Positions 34,645 through 44,258 of a stretch of DNA of 64,000 nt are shown one piece after another. The notes under the pieces are model-generated. The model did no database searches and had not been told where the DNA came from. It saw only the letters and a program-made list of their open reading frames with translations. The position numbers and the translations under genes were made by a program. The DNA comes from Deltaproteobacteria bacterium HGW-Deltaproteobacteria-18 (GTDB lineage Bacteria; Desulfobacterota; Desulfovibrionia; Desulfovibrionales; Desulfomicrobiaceae). Where the stretch lies: assembly GCA_002841885.1 (NCBI GenBank), contig PHBE01000007.1, positions 62,001-126,000 on the forward strand, read 5' to 3'. The first letter of the stretch is position 1, and every line of letters starts with the position of its first letter.

Positions 34645-35526
34645 CTACAGCAGGGCGGGCATCGCTCCGGGGGTATCCGGGTCCAGCGCTTTGCATTCGA
34701 GCAGTTCGTCCAATTCGTCCAGAAGCCTGTCTTTGTCCCGTGGCAGGCGGCCGGAGAGAGGCAGGATATTGGAGCTGTGATCGGCTCGGAAAACGGTTCG
34801 TCCAAGGTTCAGGCCCGCAAGGATGTCCCGCAGTTCCCGCACGGACTGCTCTTCCGTGAGCTCCCTGAAGCTCGCGTCCGCGATGCGCCGGGCAAGGGCG
34901 GTGCCTGCGATGGGGACCAAACGCAGGCAGGACAGGAGGGTGGGCTGCATGGCGTTCAGCGCTTCCGCGGTCTGCCGGGCATGCAGCGCGGACAGTTCCT
35001 GACCGCCGAGGCCGATGAGGACCATGACCGAGACGGTCAGGCCGGCGTTTTGAGCGCGCAGACAGCCGTCGATCATTCCTTGGGCCGTGCCCCCCTTGGA
35101 CATGCGTCGCAGGACCTCTTCGGAACCGCTCTCAAGGCCAAGATAAAGGGTGTGCAGGCCCTTTTGGCGCAGGCGCTCCAGCTGCGCGTCGCTTTTGCCC
35201 GCCAGGGCCTGGCCGGAAGCATAACAGTTGACCCTCGAAAGTCTTGGAAACGATGCGCGCGCCGTGTCCAGAATCATTTCCAGCATCGCGGCGGGAAGAG
35301 CCAGCACGTCTCCGTCGGCCAGAAAAATCCGCCGGGCGCCCGGGTCTTGCGCGGCGGCCAGGGCGATGCTCCGGTTCACGGAGGCCTGATCGTGAACGCG
35401 GTAGGCAACGCCACGGTACATGGCGCAAAAGGCGCAGGAATTGTGCGGGCATCCGTCGGCCACGCGAATGAGCGCGCTGTACGCTTCTGCGGGCGGCCGG
35501 AACAGGGTGTGTCCGTTTTTGGTCAT
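34645..35526 (-). CDS. Radical SAM protein
   Basis: 293 residues. The iron-sulfur cluster motif is GCPHNSCAFCAMY, with cysteines spaced C-x4-C-x2-C. A GGE-like IFLADGDVLALP and LYLGLESGSEEVLRRM follow, as in the Elp3/HemN-like radical SAM group. No accessory domain is visible, so the reaction is unknown. The start overlaps the stop of the hybrid kinase gene as ATGA. Confidence 0.85.
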   Translation of the reverse strand: MTKNGHTLFRPPAEAYSALIRVADGCPHNSCAFCAMYRGVAYRVHDQASVNRSIALAAAQDPGARRIFLADGDVLALPAAMLEMILDTARASFPRLSRVNCYASGQALAGKSDAQLERLRQKGLHTLYLGLESGSEEVLRRMSKGGTAQGMIDGCLRAQNAGLTVSVMVLIGLGGQELSALHARQTAEALNAMQPTLLSCLRLVPIAGTALARRIADASFRELTEEQSVRELRDILAGLNLGRTVFRADHSSNILPLSGRLPRDKDRLLDELDELLECKALDPDTPGAMPALL

Positions 35527-37406
35527 GCCTGCCGGGCCATTGGCATTGTGCGCAGGAGACGTTCCAGATCCTGGCGAGAGACGGGTTTGGGCAGGTGCCC
35601 GTTCATGCCCGCGGCCATGAAGCGCTCGGTGTCGGAAGAGAAGGCGTGGGCGGTCATGGCCACGATGGGAGTCTCTCCGCCTTCGGATTTGGGCCAGGAG
35701 CGGATGACTCGGGTCGCTTCCAATCCGTCAGTTTCAGGCATCTGGATGTCCATGAGCACCAGGTCGAAAGGTTCGCTGCGCATGTATTCGAGAACTTCCC
35801 GCCCGTTCGTGGCCAGGATTGGCTTGTGCTGCATGCCTTCCAGGAATTTTATGGCGATCATGCTGTTGACGGGGTTGTCTTCGGCCACGAGCACCTTGAG
35901 GGACTGTATGGGCTGCTCATTCTCGGTTTGGAGCGGCGGAGCATGCTTGAGTGAGTGCGGCGGCGCGGGCTGCAACGGCAGACAGACGGCAAAAAGCGAG
36001 CCGCTCGGGCTCGACTCGAAGGCCATGGAGCCGCCCAGCAGCACGACCAGTTGCTGGGTGATGCTGAGGCCAAGGCCCGAGCCCTCGAATTTTCGGGTCT
36101 GGGTCGAGTCGGCCTGCGCAAAAGGCGCGAACAGGGCGGGTTGCGCCTTGTCGGGGATGCCCACTCCGGTGTCCTCGATCTCGATGTAGATGCGGTTCTC
36201 GCCGGGTTTGACGGGGGACAGGTTTGAGACGCGGATCTCGACCTTTCCGCGCAGGGTGAACTTGACCGCGTTGCCGATGAGGTTGGTCAGGATCTGGCGG
36301 ATTCGCACCGTGTCTCCGAGCAGGGCCGGGGGCACGGCGTCGTCGACAGTGCCGCGCAACGCTAGGCCCCGGTCCAGGACCACGGCCTGAAAGCTGTCCG
36401 TCAACTCATCCATGATTTCGCGGATGTCGAAAGGCTCTTGCATCACGGGCATGCGCGAGGCTTCCAGCCGGGAGAGGTCCAGAATGTCGTTCAGGAGCCG
36501 CAACAGGCTGCGGGAGGAACGCATGGCCGTTTGCAGATACTGCTGAATGACGGCCGGGTCGGAGTTGTCCATGGCCAGCTGGAGCATGCCCATGACCCCG
36601 TTCATGGGCGTGCGGATTTCATGGCTCATGTTGGCCAGAAACTGGGTCTTGGCCTGAGTCGCGCTTTCGGCCTGTTCCTTGGCCAGGGACAGTCTCGATT
36701 CGGCGATGCGTCGTTCTTCGACTTCCTCGCTCAGTTTGGTGAAGGCCTCCAGCAGTCCGCTCCGCATTTTTTCCAGCGAAGCGGTGACCTGGTCGAGTTC
36801 GTCGTCGCGGAACCTCTTGTTGAGCGCGATGGGTTGCTCCAGATTGACGGGAGAGATGTCCCGGACCCGGGCGGCCAGGGTCCGCAGATGCATGCCTATC
36901 TGGCGGTGAAAAAGAAAAAGCAGGGCAGAGACCAGAAACAGCGCGACGATGACCTCGCCCACGAAGAGGTCCAGGAATTCGCGGCCAACCTGGGCCCTGA
37001 GCCCGTCCAGCGAAGCGACTAGCACCAGTGTGCCCAGTTCGTAGGGCTGATCGTTGAAGGCAAATGTGAGCTCGAATTCGCGTCTTATGGCTCTTTTGGC
37101 ATCGACGCGGCCGGCCTCTGCGATGGTCTTGCCGGATTGGACAATGGCCGCGTGCACGAAGTTCGGTCGTGCGATGAGTCCTTGCAGCTGGATGTCGAGC
37201 AGGGCGGTATCAAGTTGCCACAGGCTAGCGGAGATGCTGTTGAGATCGCCGGAGGCTACCTGTTCCATGGATTCGTACACAGCGCCGATATTGCTCTCAT
37301 ATTTGAAATGAAGCTGGACAGCGGCCAGGATGGTGCTGGCCGCCAGGCTCAAAAGCCCCATGGAGATGATCAGGCGCAGACTGAGGCTGCGGCGGGTAGA
37401 AAACAT
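35523..37406 (-). CDS. Hybrid sensor histidine kinase with C-terminal receiver
   Basis: 627 residues. TM segments near 11-29 and about 145-165 bracket a ~115-residue extracytoplasmic sensor. HAMP-like and coiled-coil regions (about 165-255) lead to HisKA (SHEIRTPMNG, H262) and HATPase (GNAVKF, DTGVGIP, GSGLGLSITQQLV). A receiver domain has LVAEDN and phospho-acceptor D553 (LVLMDIQMP). An SD (AAGGA) precedes the ATG at 37406. Its substrate is unknown; no DNA-binding partner adjoins it. Confidence 0.92.
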   Translation of the reverse strand: MFSTRRSLSLRLIISMGLLSLAASTILAAVQLHFKYESNIGAVYESMEQVASGDLNSISASLWQLDTALLDIQLQGLIARPNFVHAAIVQSGKTIAEAGRVDAKRAIRREFELTFAFNDQPYELGTLVLVASLDGLRAQVGREFLDLFVGEVIVALFLVSALLFLFHRQIGMHLRTLAARVRDISPVNLEQPIALNKRFRDDELDQVTASLEKMRSGLLEAFTKLSEEVEERRIAESRLSLAKEQAESATQAKTQFLANMSHEIRTPMNGVMGMLQLAMDNSDPAVIQQYLQTAMRSSRSLLRLLNDILDLSRLEASRMPVMQEPFDIREIMDELTDSFQAVVLDRGLALRGTVDDAVPPALLGDTVRIRQILTNLIGNAVKFTLRGKVEIRVSNLSPVKPGENRIYIEIEDTGVGIPDKAQPALFAPFAQADSTQTRKFEGSGLGLSITQQLVVLLGGSMAFESSPSGSLFAVCLPLQPAPPHSLKHAPPLQTENEQPIQSLKVLVAEDNPVNSMIAIKFLEGMQHKPILATNGREVLEYMRSEPFDLVLMDIQMPETDGLEATRVIRSWPKSEGGETPIVAMTAHAFSSDTERFMAAGMNGHLPKPVSRQDLERLLRTMPMARQA

Positions 37407-37584
37407 GAAAATCCTTGGAGAGCTGCTCCAGCGGGGGCTAGCATCGATAAAGTAACCTTGATCGGTGTGCTTCGTTTCGAGGAAGTGCGAACGCTAGCGT
37501 TTCATGTTTTTTTTGACAAGGGCGCAATTTTTGCCGTGGTCTCTCTTTTGCCAACAGGGCAGCGTGCTGGTAAGGCTTGTGGCC

Positions 37585-39078
37585 ATGAAACACGGCATGC
37601 GCCTTGGCGACTATCTCGACCTGGAATGGTTCCTTGAAAAGGACAGGGTCCTCGATCCCGGAGAAATCCTGGACCGGGATCGCACTATCGGACTGGCTGC
37701 CAAGGCCGATGCAGTGCCTCCCAAGCTGCAAGGCGCATACTGGCTGGAGCATCGCCGGGATGCAGGTGCCGCAGGGCTGCCGTCGGATTCGTTGCGGACG
37801 GTCCTGGTCGTGCTGCGCCTGCTGCTTGTGATCGGCGGCCTGCTGACGGGCATCTCGCTGGTGCGGGCGTTGCTCCTCTACTCGGGAATCGAGCCGGTCA
37901 ATGTCTCGGTTTTTTTGCTGCTGGCCGTCTTGCCTCAGGCGGGGTTCAGCCTGCTGGCCGCAGGATTGCTTGTGCTTCGGGGGCTGGGCCGGGCCGAATT
38001 TCGCATCCCGCTGCGCCCCCTGTTCGATCTTTTCTGGCGCAGGCCCGGCAGCCTTTCCGCCCAGGCCGGATTTGTCCGCGCGCTTTTCCTGCGCCGGGGT
38101 TGGCCTGCCCGGATGCTGGGTTGGGAGAGCTTGCGGCTCCTGCATCTGGGCGGCCTCTGCCTGGCTTTCGGTTCTCTGGCGAGCCTGGCCGTCAGCGTGG
38201 CGGTCACGGACCTTGCGTTTGGCTGGCAGTCGACCCTGCAGATCGGGGCGCAGGGCATGCACTCCCTGGTCTCGGCCCTGTCCGTGCCGTGGTCCTGGCT
38301 GCCGGAGCAGTGGGGGCTGACGCCGACCCTGCTCCAGATCGAGGGCAGCCGCATAGTTCTAAAAGACGGCATTCAGGCCCTGGCCAGCGCGGACCTCGTT
38401 GCCTGGTGGCCATTTTTGTGCATGTGCCTGCTGGTCTATGCCCTGCTGCCCAGACTTCTCCTGCTGGCGTCGGCCCACTGGATGCTGCGGCGCGCGGAAC
38501 GGCGTTTTGTCCATCCTGATCTCGGACGCATCGTCGATCGCATGCAGGCGCCGCTGCTTGGCTCGTCCAGGGGCAAAGAGAGCCCGTCCGCGCCCTTGCC
38601 CCTTGGCATCGAGGCGAGTCCGGACGCGGAACGTTCCGCCCGGCAGTCTCCGGCCGAAGTAGGCTGCGTGCTGCTCTTGCCGCCGGAACTTGTGGGCCGG
38701 ATCGAAGACGGTCTTCTCTCGGACCTGACCCGGCGGGTCTGTGGCTATCCTGCCGGGCGCGTGGTTCCCGCCGCCCTGGAGGTGGATGAGGTCCGGCAGG
38801 TGCTGGATGATTGCGCCGGGCTCGACTGGGCCGGAGGATTCGAGCGGTTTGTGGTGCTCGTCGAGGCCTGGCAGCCGCCCATCCGGGAGAACATGCAGGC
38901 CCTGGCGCTGCTTGGCCGGGAAGAAGGCCGGGGCCGGAACCTGGTCCTTGTTTTCTGCGGCCGCCCTTCCGGCGGGGACTGGCTGACCGCTCCAAATGAG
39001 GCCGAGCGGGCGGTCTGGGCCGATGCCGTTGCCCGTCTGGCCCCGCTGCGCGTTGATATTTTTGGAGCAAACACATGA
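37585..39078 (+). CDS. DUF2868-type membrane protein
   Basis: 497 residues with about five hydrophobic segments (near 78-100, 112-136, 190-212, 270-290, 305-325) and a soluble C-terminal half rich in Arg/Glu. It has the layout of DUF2868 proteins, which normally sit next to a DUF3482 GTPase, as here. Function is unknown. The stop overlaps the GTPase ATG (ATGA). The start at 37585 follows AAGG; an in-frame ATG at 37597 is also possible. Confidence 0.72.
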   Translation: MKHGMRLGDYLDLEWFLEKDRVLDPGEILDRDRTIGLAAKADAVPPKLQGAYWLEHRRDAGAAGLPSDSLRTVLVVLRLLLVIGGLLTGISLVRALLLYSGIEPVNVSVFLLLAVLPQAGFSLLAAGLLVLRGLGRAEFRIPLRPLFDLFWRRPGSLSAQAGFVRALFLRRGWPARMLGWESLRLLHLGGLCLAFGSLASLAVSVAVTDLAFGWQSTLQIGAQGMHSLVSALSVPWSWLPEQWGLTPTLLQIEGSRIVLKDGIQALASADLVAWWPFLCMCLLVYALLPRLLLLASAHWMLRRAERRFVHPDLGRIVDRMQAPLLGSSRGKESPSAPLPLGIEASPDAERSARQSPAEVGCVLLLPPELVGRIEDGLLSDLTRRVCGYPAGRVVPAALEVDEVRQVLDDCAGLDWAGGFERFVVLVEAWQPPIRENMQALALLGREEGRGRNLVLVFCGRPSGGDWLTAPNEAERAVWADAVARLAPLRVDIFGANT

Positions 39079-40481
39079 AGTCCATGCCCGTTTTTGCCGT
39101 CATCGGTCATCCAAACGAAGGAAAGTCCTCGGTGGTGGCCACCCTGGTCGAGAATGATCAGATCCGCATCAGCCCCCGGCCGGGCGAGACCGTGGAATCC
39201 ATGACCTACCCGGTCAGCATCGACGGAAGGGATGTCATTGCCTTCGTGGACACTCCCGGTTTTCAGAACCCCGTGCAGACCCTTGGCTGGATGCGAAAAT
39301 TCCGCGGTCCGGAAAACGAGGTCTTCGCTGCGTTCCTGGCCGAGTTCAGGGATGACCCGGGCATGGCCCATGAGTGCGAGTTACTGACCCCGGTGCGCGA
39401 TGGAGCCGGGATCATCTATGTGCTCGACGCCTCACGCCCGCTGCGACAGGTCGACAAGGCCGAGATGGAGATTTTGCGTTTGACCGGACGCCCGCGCATG
39501 GCCATTCTCAACTGCAAGACCGGGGAGGAGCAGTTTCTGGAGGAATGGAAGAACGAGCTGCGCAAACATTTCAATATGGTGCGTACTTTCAACGCCTTAC
39601 GCGCAACTTTTGCCGAACGCATGCGTCTGCTCGAAAGCCTGCGCGCCCTCGAACAGGACTGGGAGGACGCGCTGGGTTTGGTGGTGGATGTCTTTGTGCG
39701 CGACTGGCAGCGCAGGAACGCGGAATGCGCGGCCCTGGTCTGCGCTTTCTTGCGGCGTGTGCTTGGCATGGTGGAAACGGCGCGGCTGTCCGACCTGGAC
39801 CGCAGGGCCGAAGTGGAGGCCCGCCTGACCACGCGTCTGGAGGAGCGGATCCGGCAGGAGGAGGAAGTGCTGCACGAGCAGGTCTGCCTGCAGTTTCGCC
39901 ATGATCGGCGATCCTTTGTGCTCCCGGAACAGTCGGTCCTGCGTCAGGATCTGTTTTCCCGCACCACCTGGACCGTCTTCGGACTGAGCAAGGGCAAGCT
40001 CGTGGCAGCGGCCGTGGCCGCCGGTGGAGCGGCGGGGGTCGCGCTTGATCTGGCCACGCTGGGCAGCAGCCTGGGACTTTTTGCCGCCGTGGGCGGGGCC
40101 ACGGCCGGACTTGCCGCCCTTTTTCAGGGCGAACGCCTGGTGCGGGGCAAGGTCCTGGGACTGGGCATCGGACAGCGCAGCGTGCAGGTCGGCCCCTTGG
40201 ACACGGTGCAGTGGGTGTTTGTTTTGCTGGATCGCTTCCTGCTGCACTACTGGTACGTGATCCACTGGTCACATGCCTGGCGGGGCGAAGATTTTTTGCC
40301 CGCGACCCTCGACGAGGGCGGCAAGCAGGGATTCACCAGCGCCTGGAGCAGGGAGCCGCGCGGTCTTTGCGCGGAGTTTTTCAAGGTTGTCACCGCAGGC
40401 GATGACTCCAGGGCCCTGGACCTTGAAATGGATCTGCGGCGTTTTCTGGAAGGGGAACTGGAGAGGATGTCCCGGCTTTAG
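39075..40481 (+). CDS. DUF3482-type GTPase
   Basis: 468 residues. An N-terminal Era-like GTPase domain shows G1 GHPNEGKSS (residues 11-19), G3 DTPGF and a weak G4 (NCKTGEE in place of NKxD). The rest is helical, with a Gly/Ala-rich hydrophobic hairpin near 310-350 (AAAVAAGGAAGVALDLATLGSSLGLFAAVGGATAGL), as in DUF3482 proteins. It may insert into or remodel a membrane with the DUF2868 partner, which is inference. Confidence 0.78.
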   Translation: MKSMPVFAVIGHPNEGKSSVVATLVENDQIRISPRPGETVESMTYPVSIDGRDVIAFVDTPGFQNPVQTLGWMRKFRGPENEVFAAFLAEFRDDPGMAHECELLTPVRDGAGIIYVLDASRPLRQVDKAEMEILRLTGRPRMAILNCKTGEEQFLEEWKNELRKHFNMVRTFNALRATFAERMRLLESLRALEQDWEDALGLVVDVFVRDWQRRNAECAALVCAFLRRVLGMVETARLSDLDRRAEVEARLTTRLEERIRQEEEVLHEQVCLQFRHDRRSFVLPEQSVLRQDLFSRTTWTVFGLSKGKLVAAAVAAGGAAGVALDLATLGSSLGLFAAVGGATAGLAALFQGERLVRGKVLGLGIGQRSVQVGPLDTVQWVFVLLDRFLLHYWYVIHWSHAWRGEDFLPATLDEGGKQGFTSAWSREPRGLCAEFFKVVTAGDDSRALDLEMDLRRFLEGELERMSRL

Positions 40482-40492
40482 CTGACTGCCTG

Positions 40493-41227
40493 TCAGGGGA
40501 CTGGCAGGTGTTGCCGGGCGGCCCAGAGGTGCAGGGACAGGACCAGGACGGCGGCAGTTTCAAAGCGCAGGATGTTCGGACCAAGCCCCACCGGGATGAA
40601 ACCATGCTCCCGGAAAAGAGCGGCTTCTTTGAGCTCCAGCCCGCCTTCCGGTCCCAGTACCGCGATGCTGCCCCGCGGATGGGCCAGCAGCGAGGGGGCG
40701 ACGAACCCGCTCTCTTCCTGTTCCCAGCAAAGCACCTTGGATCCAAGGTCAACAGCGGCGCGGATGACGTCACCGGGCCCGGAAAAAGTCCGGATTCGGG
40801 GCAGCCAGCTTGTGCCGCACTGCTTGGCCGCAGCCGTGAGCTGTCTCTCCCATCCGTCTTTGCCTTCTTCCGGAACCGCACCCTGGGAGCGGCCCGCCTT
40901 CCATAACCAGACCTGCGCCGCGCCGAGTTCCACCGCCTTTTCCAGTAAAAAACCCCGACGCAGCCCCTTGGACCAGCCCACGGCCAGAACAAGCGGACAG
41001 GATGGAGCGGGGTCTGTCTGCTCTGACAGGCGCTGGAGGCCGGCGTTTTTCTTGGACAGTTCCCGGACGCAGAAAATTCCCCATCGACCCCGACCGTCAA
41101 AAAGGCGGATCGTGTCTCCTGTCTTGGCGCGCAGCACGCGGGTCAGGTGGTGGAATTCTTCCCCGTCGAGTGAAAAAGGCTCCCGCCACAGGGCGGGAGC
41201 CAGATAAAAGGAATTGAGACGCGCCAC
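40493..41227 (-). CDS. rsmE: 16S rRNA m3U1498 methyltransferase
   Basis: 244 residues. N-terminal PUA-like domain (FHHLTRVLRAKTGD, LFDGRG), then a SPOUT fold: GWSKGLRRGFLLEKAVELGAAQVW, the SAM-binding VLGPEGGLELKE, and knotted C-terminus LGPNILRFETAAVLVLS. It starts with GTG at 41227, directly after the gcvT stop, and a weak AGGA lies upstream. It ends facing the DUF3482 gene with an 11-bp gap. Confidence 0.92.
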   Translation of the reverse strand: MARLNSFYLAPALWREPFSLDGEEFHHLTRVLRAKTGDTIRLFDGRGRWGIFCVRELSKKNAGLQRLSEQTDPAPSCPLVLAVGWSKGLRRGFLLEKAVELGAAQVWLWKAGRSQGAVPEEGKDGWERQLTAAAKQCGTSWLPRIRTFSGPGDVIRAAVDLGSKVLCWEQEESGFVAPSLLAHPRGSIAVLGPEGGLELKEAALFREHGFIPVGLGPNILRFETAAVLVLSLHLWAARQHLPVP

Positions 41228-42310
41228 CTAGATCAGCTTCCTGCGGGCCGTGCCTGCGGTGTAGAAAGGCATGTCCACGCGGATGGCTTCAAGGGTGGTC
41301 CGGGGTCCCTTGATCGTAAACGCCTCCTTGTCGGCCATGTCCGCGTGCACAAAGGCCATGGCCACGCAGTAGCCAAGGCTGGGCGCGATGGAGCCGCTGG
41401 TGACCGTGCCGACCCTGGTTTCGCCCACATAAACCTCGTCGTAATGGCGAGCGCTGCGGCGGCCGTCGATGCGCAGGCCGATCAGCTTTTCGCGCACGTT
41501 GCCGAGCCCGGATTTGCCCATGAACTGCGCTTCGCTCTTGAGCATGGCTCCATAGCCGGCCTCCACCGGGGTGTGATCCGTGTCCAGGTCCTGGCCGTAC
41601 AGGGGCAGCCCGACCTCAAGGCGCAACGTGTCACGTGCGCCAAGGCCCGCCGGGCGCACGGCTTCGTCGGCCATGAGCTTCTCCCACAGCACCTCGGCCT
41701 TGTCCCAGGGCAGGTAGAATTCGCAGCCCAATTCGCCCGTGTAGCCGGTACGGCTGACTATGAGCTTGAATCCTTCAAACTCCACTTCACGGAAGGCGAA
41801 GTAGCCAAGGCCGGTCCAGTCTCCGGGCATGATGCGGGCCAGCACATCAAAGGATTCCGGGCCCTGCAGGTCGATCTTGGCGATCTCGAAACTCTGGTCG
41901 ACAAGGGTCAGGCTTGCCGGGAGGTGGCTTTTTATCCAGGCGAAATCGGATTCGATGCATGCTCCGTTGACCACGAGCATGTATTTTTCCGTGTCCAGCC
42001 GGTAGACGATGAGATCGTCGAGCACGCCGCCCTTTTCGTTCAGGAGGAACCCGTAGCGGCACTTCCCGGGAGCCAGGGTGGCCAGGTTGTGGGTCACGAC
42101 GGCGGCCAGGGCCTCGGTCGCGCCGTCGCCCTCGAGCAGAAACTCTCCCATGTGGGAGATGTCGAAGATGGACGCGTGGGCTCTGGTGTGCTTGTGTTCC
42201 TCAAGGATGCCTACATATTGGACAGGCATGTCCCAGCCCGCGAAAGGGACCATTCTGGCTCCGTTGTTCTTGTGCCAGGCATGAAGAGGGGTGGTCAGCA
42301 GTTCGGACAT
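41228..42310 (-). CDS. gcvT: Glycine cleavage system T protein (aminomethyltransferase)
   Basis: 360 residues. It transfers the aminomethyl carbon to tetrahydrofolate. MVPFAGWDMPVQY, ASIFDISHMGEF, GYTGELGCEFYLP, ARDTLRLEVGLPLYG and GTVTSGSIAPSLGYCVAM mark the family and the folate site. gcvH and gcvP are not adjacent. It shares a transcript with rsmE, whose GTG follows its stop immediately. Confidence 0.95.
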   Translation of the reverse strand: MSELLTTPLHAWHKNNGARMVPFAGWDMPVQYVGILEEHKHTRAHASIFDISHMGEFLLEGDGATEALAAVVTHNLATLAPGKCRYGFLLNEKGGVLDDLIVYRLDTEKYMLVVNGACIESDFAWIKSHLPASLTLVDQSFEIAKIDLQGPESFDVLARIMPGDWTGLGYFAFREVEFEGFKLIVSRTGYTGELGCEFYLPWDKAEVLWEKLMADEAVRPAGLGARDTLRLEVGLPLYGQDLDTDHTPVEAGYGAMLKSEAQFMGKSGLGNVREKLIGLRIDGRRSARHYDEVYVGETRVGTVTSGSIAPSLGYCVAMAFVHADMADKEAFTIKGPRTTLEAIRVDMPFYTAGTARRKLI

Positions 42311-42341
42311 AGGTGTTTCCCGCTGTTAGAGGGTGGTGGGG

Positions 42342-44054
42342 TTACGCATCGGTCTTTGTCTTGCGTATGGCTTTGAGTTCGTCAACCAGGGAGACCAGCC
42401 TGCGGTAAAGCTTTCTGATGATGATGCCGTTTTCGGTAAGTTGATCCTCTTTTGGCGTCATGTAGGTCTTGATCAGATAGCGGTCGTTGAGCATGGATTC
42501 GGAAAAAAAGATGGCCTTGGCGACCAGCGGCTCGAAATAATGGGCAAATTCAAATTTCAGGTTGCCAAGGACAGCGGTGCTCAGCCGCAGCATTTCAAGG
42601 TACGAGATCTTCTTTCCCTTGTGGATGCGGCTCTTCAGGTCTTCGAGTTCTTTGATCTCCCTGGCCTGCTTGATGTAGCTGAAAGTGGTCCAGACCTCCT
42701 GGTAGAGTTCGTGGTGTTCGCCGAACTCCTCGGCCAGCCCCGGATCGCACAGATAACCGTCCAGTACGCGCACGATCTCGGCATAGAATTCATCCGAATA
42801 TCCGATCATGCGCCGCTGATGCTTGCTGAGCCACGAGTGCAGGAATTTGAGGCGCTTTTCGTGGGTCTCCGTATTCTCGATGATGTCGTTTTTCTTGTAA
42901 ACCACCCGGCCCAGATACTCACCGCGCACGATGTCGTTGAGTTTGAGGCTCATGGTGTAGGTGTCCTTGAGCAGGTTGACGGAGGTGCAGACCTTTCCGG
43001 TCAGGGGGTGGAGGATCTCCTGTCTCCAGACGGACAGGGCGCGGTCCTGGCGGACGTTGTTGGCGTCGAATTTGTGCTGGCGGTAAACCACCCGCAGGAT
43101 GACGATGCGCCGCTTGCGGTCAAAAAAGTAGCCTCCTTCTTCCAGGTAATCGACGACATCCCTGCTGCCGATTTCCATGGGAACCAGGGCGACTTTCTCC
43201 ACGCGGGGGTAGGCGTGTCCGGACTGGCTGCTGAAAATGGATGTCAGGGTCCGGTCCGACTGCCCCAGCGCCTTTATCAGGAAATTTTCTCCCATCTTGT
43301 GCAGGCGTCTGGCAAAAATTGCGGCCGAGGTCTTGCGTTCCGAAGAGATGGGGTAACCGTACAGTTCCATAAGAAACTGGTACACGAATTCGCGGTTGTT
43401 TTCGTAAAGCAGATTGTCGTTGGATTTGAATTTGCGGCTCCTGAGCCCGAAGCGTTTGAGTTCGGTGTCCAGGTCCGAGGGCAGGGACGCGTAGATTCCT
43501 GACAGATAGAACTGGCCGTCGCGGTCCAACGAGAGGACGTGGGCGCGGTCCATGCGGCTCAGGAAGCCGACGAGCAGGGAATAGGAGGAGATATCCGAGA
43601 TCTGGTGATCCCTGGTCGCCTCCTTGAATTCCTCGCGCATCTCTTTTGACATGTGCGCCAGGAAGCAGGCCAGGTTCTTGCTGTGCAGCGAGGATTCCAG
43701 CACGCAACTGTCTCCGAGTACGCGGCTGCCCGGGTCGCGGCAGGTGTGCAGCAGGTCGAACTGGAAAATTTCGTTGAAGTAGTCCAGCGGGCGCCCGAAG
43801 GCGACCATGGAAAAGCCCGGAAGTTCCGGGAATTCGGTCAGGGAAGGCTCGAACGAAGGCAAAAGGTCGCGTGCGTCGATCAGGGGATAGCCCTTGACCT
43901 CGGCGTAGGGTTTGAGCAGGCAGAATTTGATGTGGATGAAATCCAGGAAGCGCCGCAGCTCATTCATGTCGCGCAATGGAGATTTCGGCAGCAGGTGCCC
44001 GTTTTTCAGGGCTTTAAGGGTCGGAATCTCGGAGAACGCGTTTTGCCATTTCAT
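42342..44054 (-). CDS. Large conserved-looking protein of unknown function
   Basis: 570 residues. No signal peptide and no membrane segment. No nucleotide-binding, zinc or DNA-binding motif was recognised. The sequence is rich in aromatic and charged residues with long helical stretches (EIKELEDLKSRIHKG, RKLYRRLVSLVDELKAIRK) and a basic C-terminus. Codon use matches neighbouring genes, so it is likely expressed. It lies between gcvT (31-bp gap) and a divergent GAF gene, giving no functional clue. The ATG at 44054 lacks a strong SD; later in-frame Met codons exist. Confidence 0.7.
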   Translation of the reverse strand: MKWQNAFSEIPTLKALKNGHLLPKSPLRDMNELRRFLDFIHIKFCLLKPYAEVKGYPLIDARDLLPSFEPSLTEFPELPGFSMVAFGRPLDYFNEIFQFDLLHTCRDPGSRVLGDSCVLESSLHSKNLACFLAHMSKEMREEFKEATRDHQISDISSYSLLVGFLSRMDRAHVLSLDRDGQFYLSGIYASLPSDLDTELKRFGLRSRKFKSNDNLLYENNREFVYQFLMELYGYPISSERKTSAAIFARRLHKMGENFLIKALGQSDRTLTSIFSSQSGHAYPRVEKVALVPMEIGSRDVVDYLEEGGYFFDRKRRIVILRVVYRQHKFDANNVRQDRALSVWRQEILHPLTGKVCTSVNLLKDTYTMSLKLNDIVRGEYLGRVVYKKNDIIENTETHEKRLKFLHSWLSKHQRRMIGYSDEFYAEIVRVLDGYLCDPGLAEEFGEHHELYQEVWTTFSYIKQAREIKELEDLKSRIHKGKKISYLEMLRLSTAVLGNLKFEFAHYFEPLVAKAIFFSESMLNDRYLIKTYMTPKEDQLTENGIIIRKLYRRLVSLVDELKAIRKTKTDA

Positions 44055-44108
44055 GCTGGTGCCAACTATCTCATTGTGTTTGTTACGGTAGTGTGTAGAC
44101 TATTTTTC

Positions 44109-44258
44109 ATGTTTTGCGTTGCCAGTAAACAGGATTTTCAGTTCGTGCCGCCGGTCGCTCCGGAGGTTGAAGAGAGTATTCATTCCCTGTATGTTCGAGT
44201 CCTTGCGTCGATGCGTGTTTCAAACCACAGGCACGCCGTGCGAGTGTTTATCCCATGA
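44109..44258 (+). CDS. Possible 49-residue ORF coupled to the GAF gene
   Basis: The frame from ATG 44109 ends in a TGA that overlaps the GAF-protein ATG (ATGA). The product would be MFCVASKQDFQFVPPVAPEV... ending HAVRVFIP, with an amphipathic middle and no recognised domain. No SD precedes the ATG. It may be a leader peptide or chance. Confidence 0.3.
   Translation: MFCVASKQDFQFVPPVAPEVEESIHSLYVRVLASMRVSNHRHAVRVFIP

Noticed and set aside
40482-40510. Hairpin-like CTGCC...GGCAG after the DUF3482 gene
   Set aside because: Short stem with a 12-base loop and no T-run; not called a terminator.
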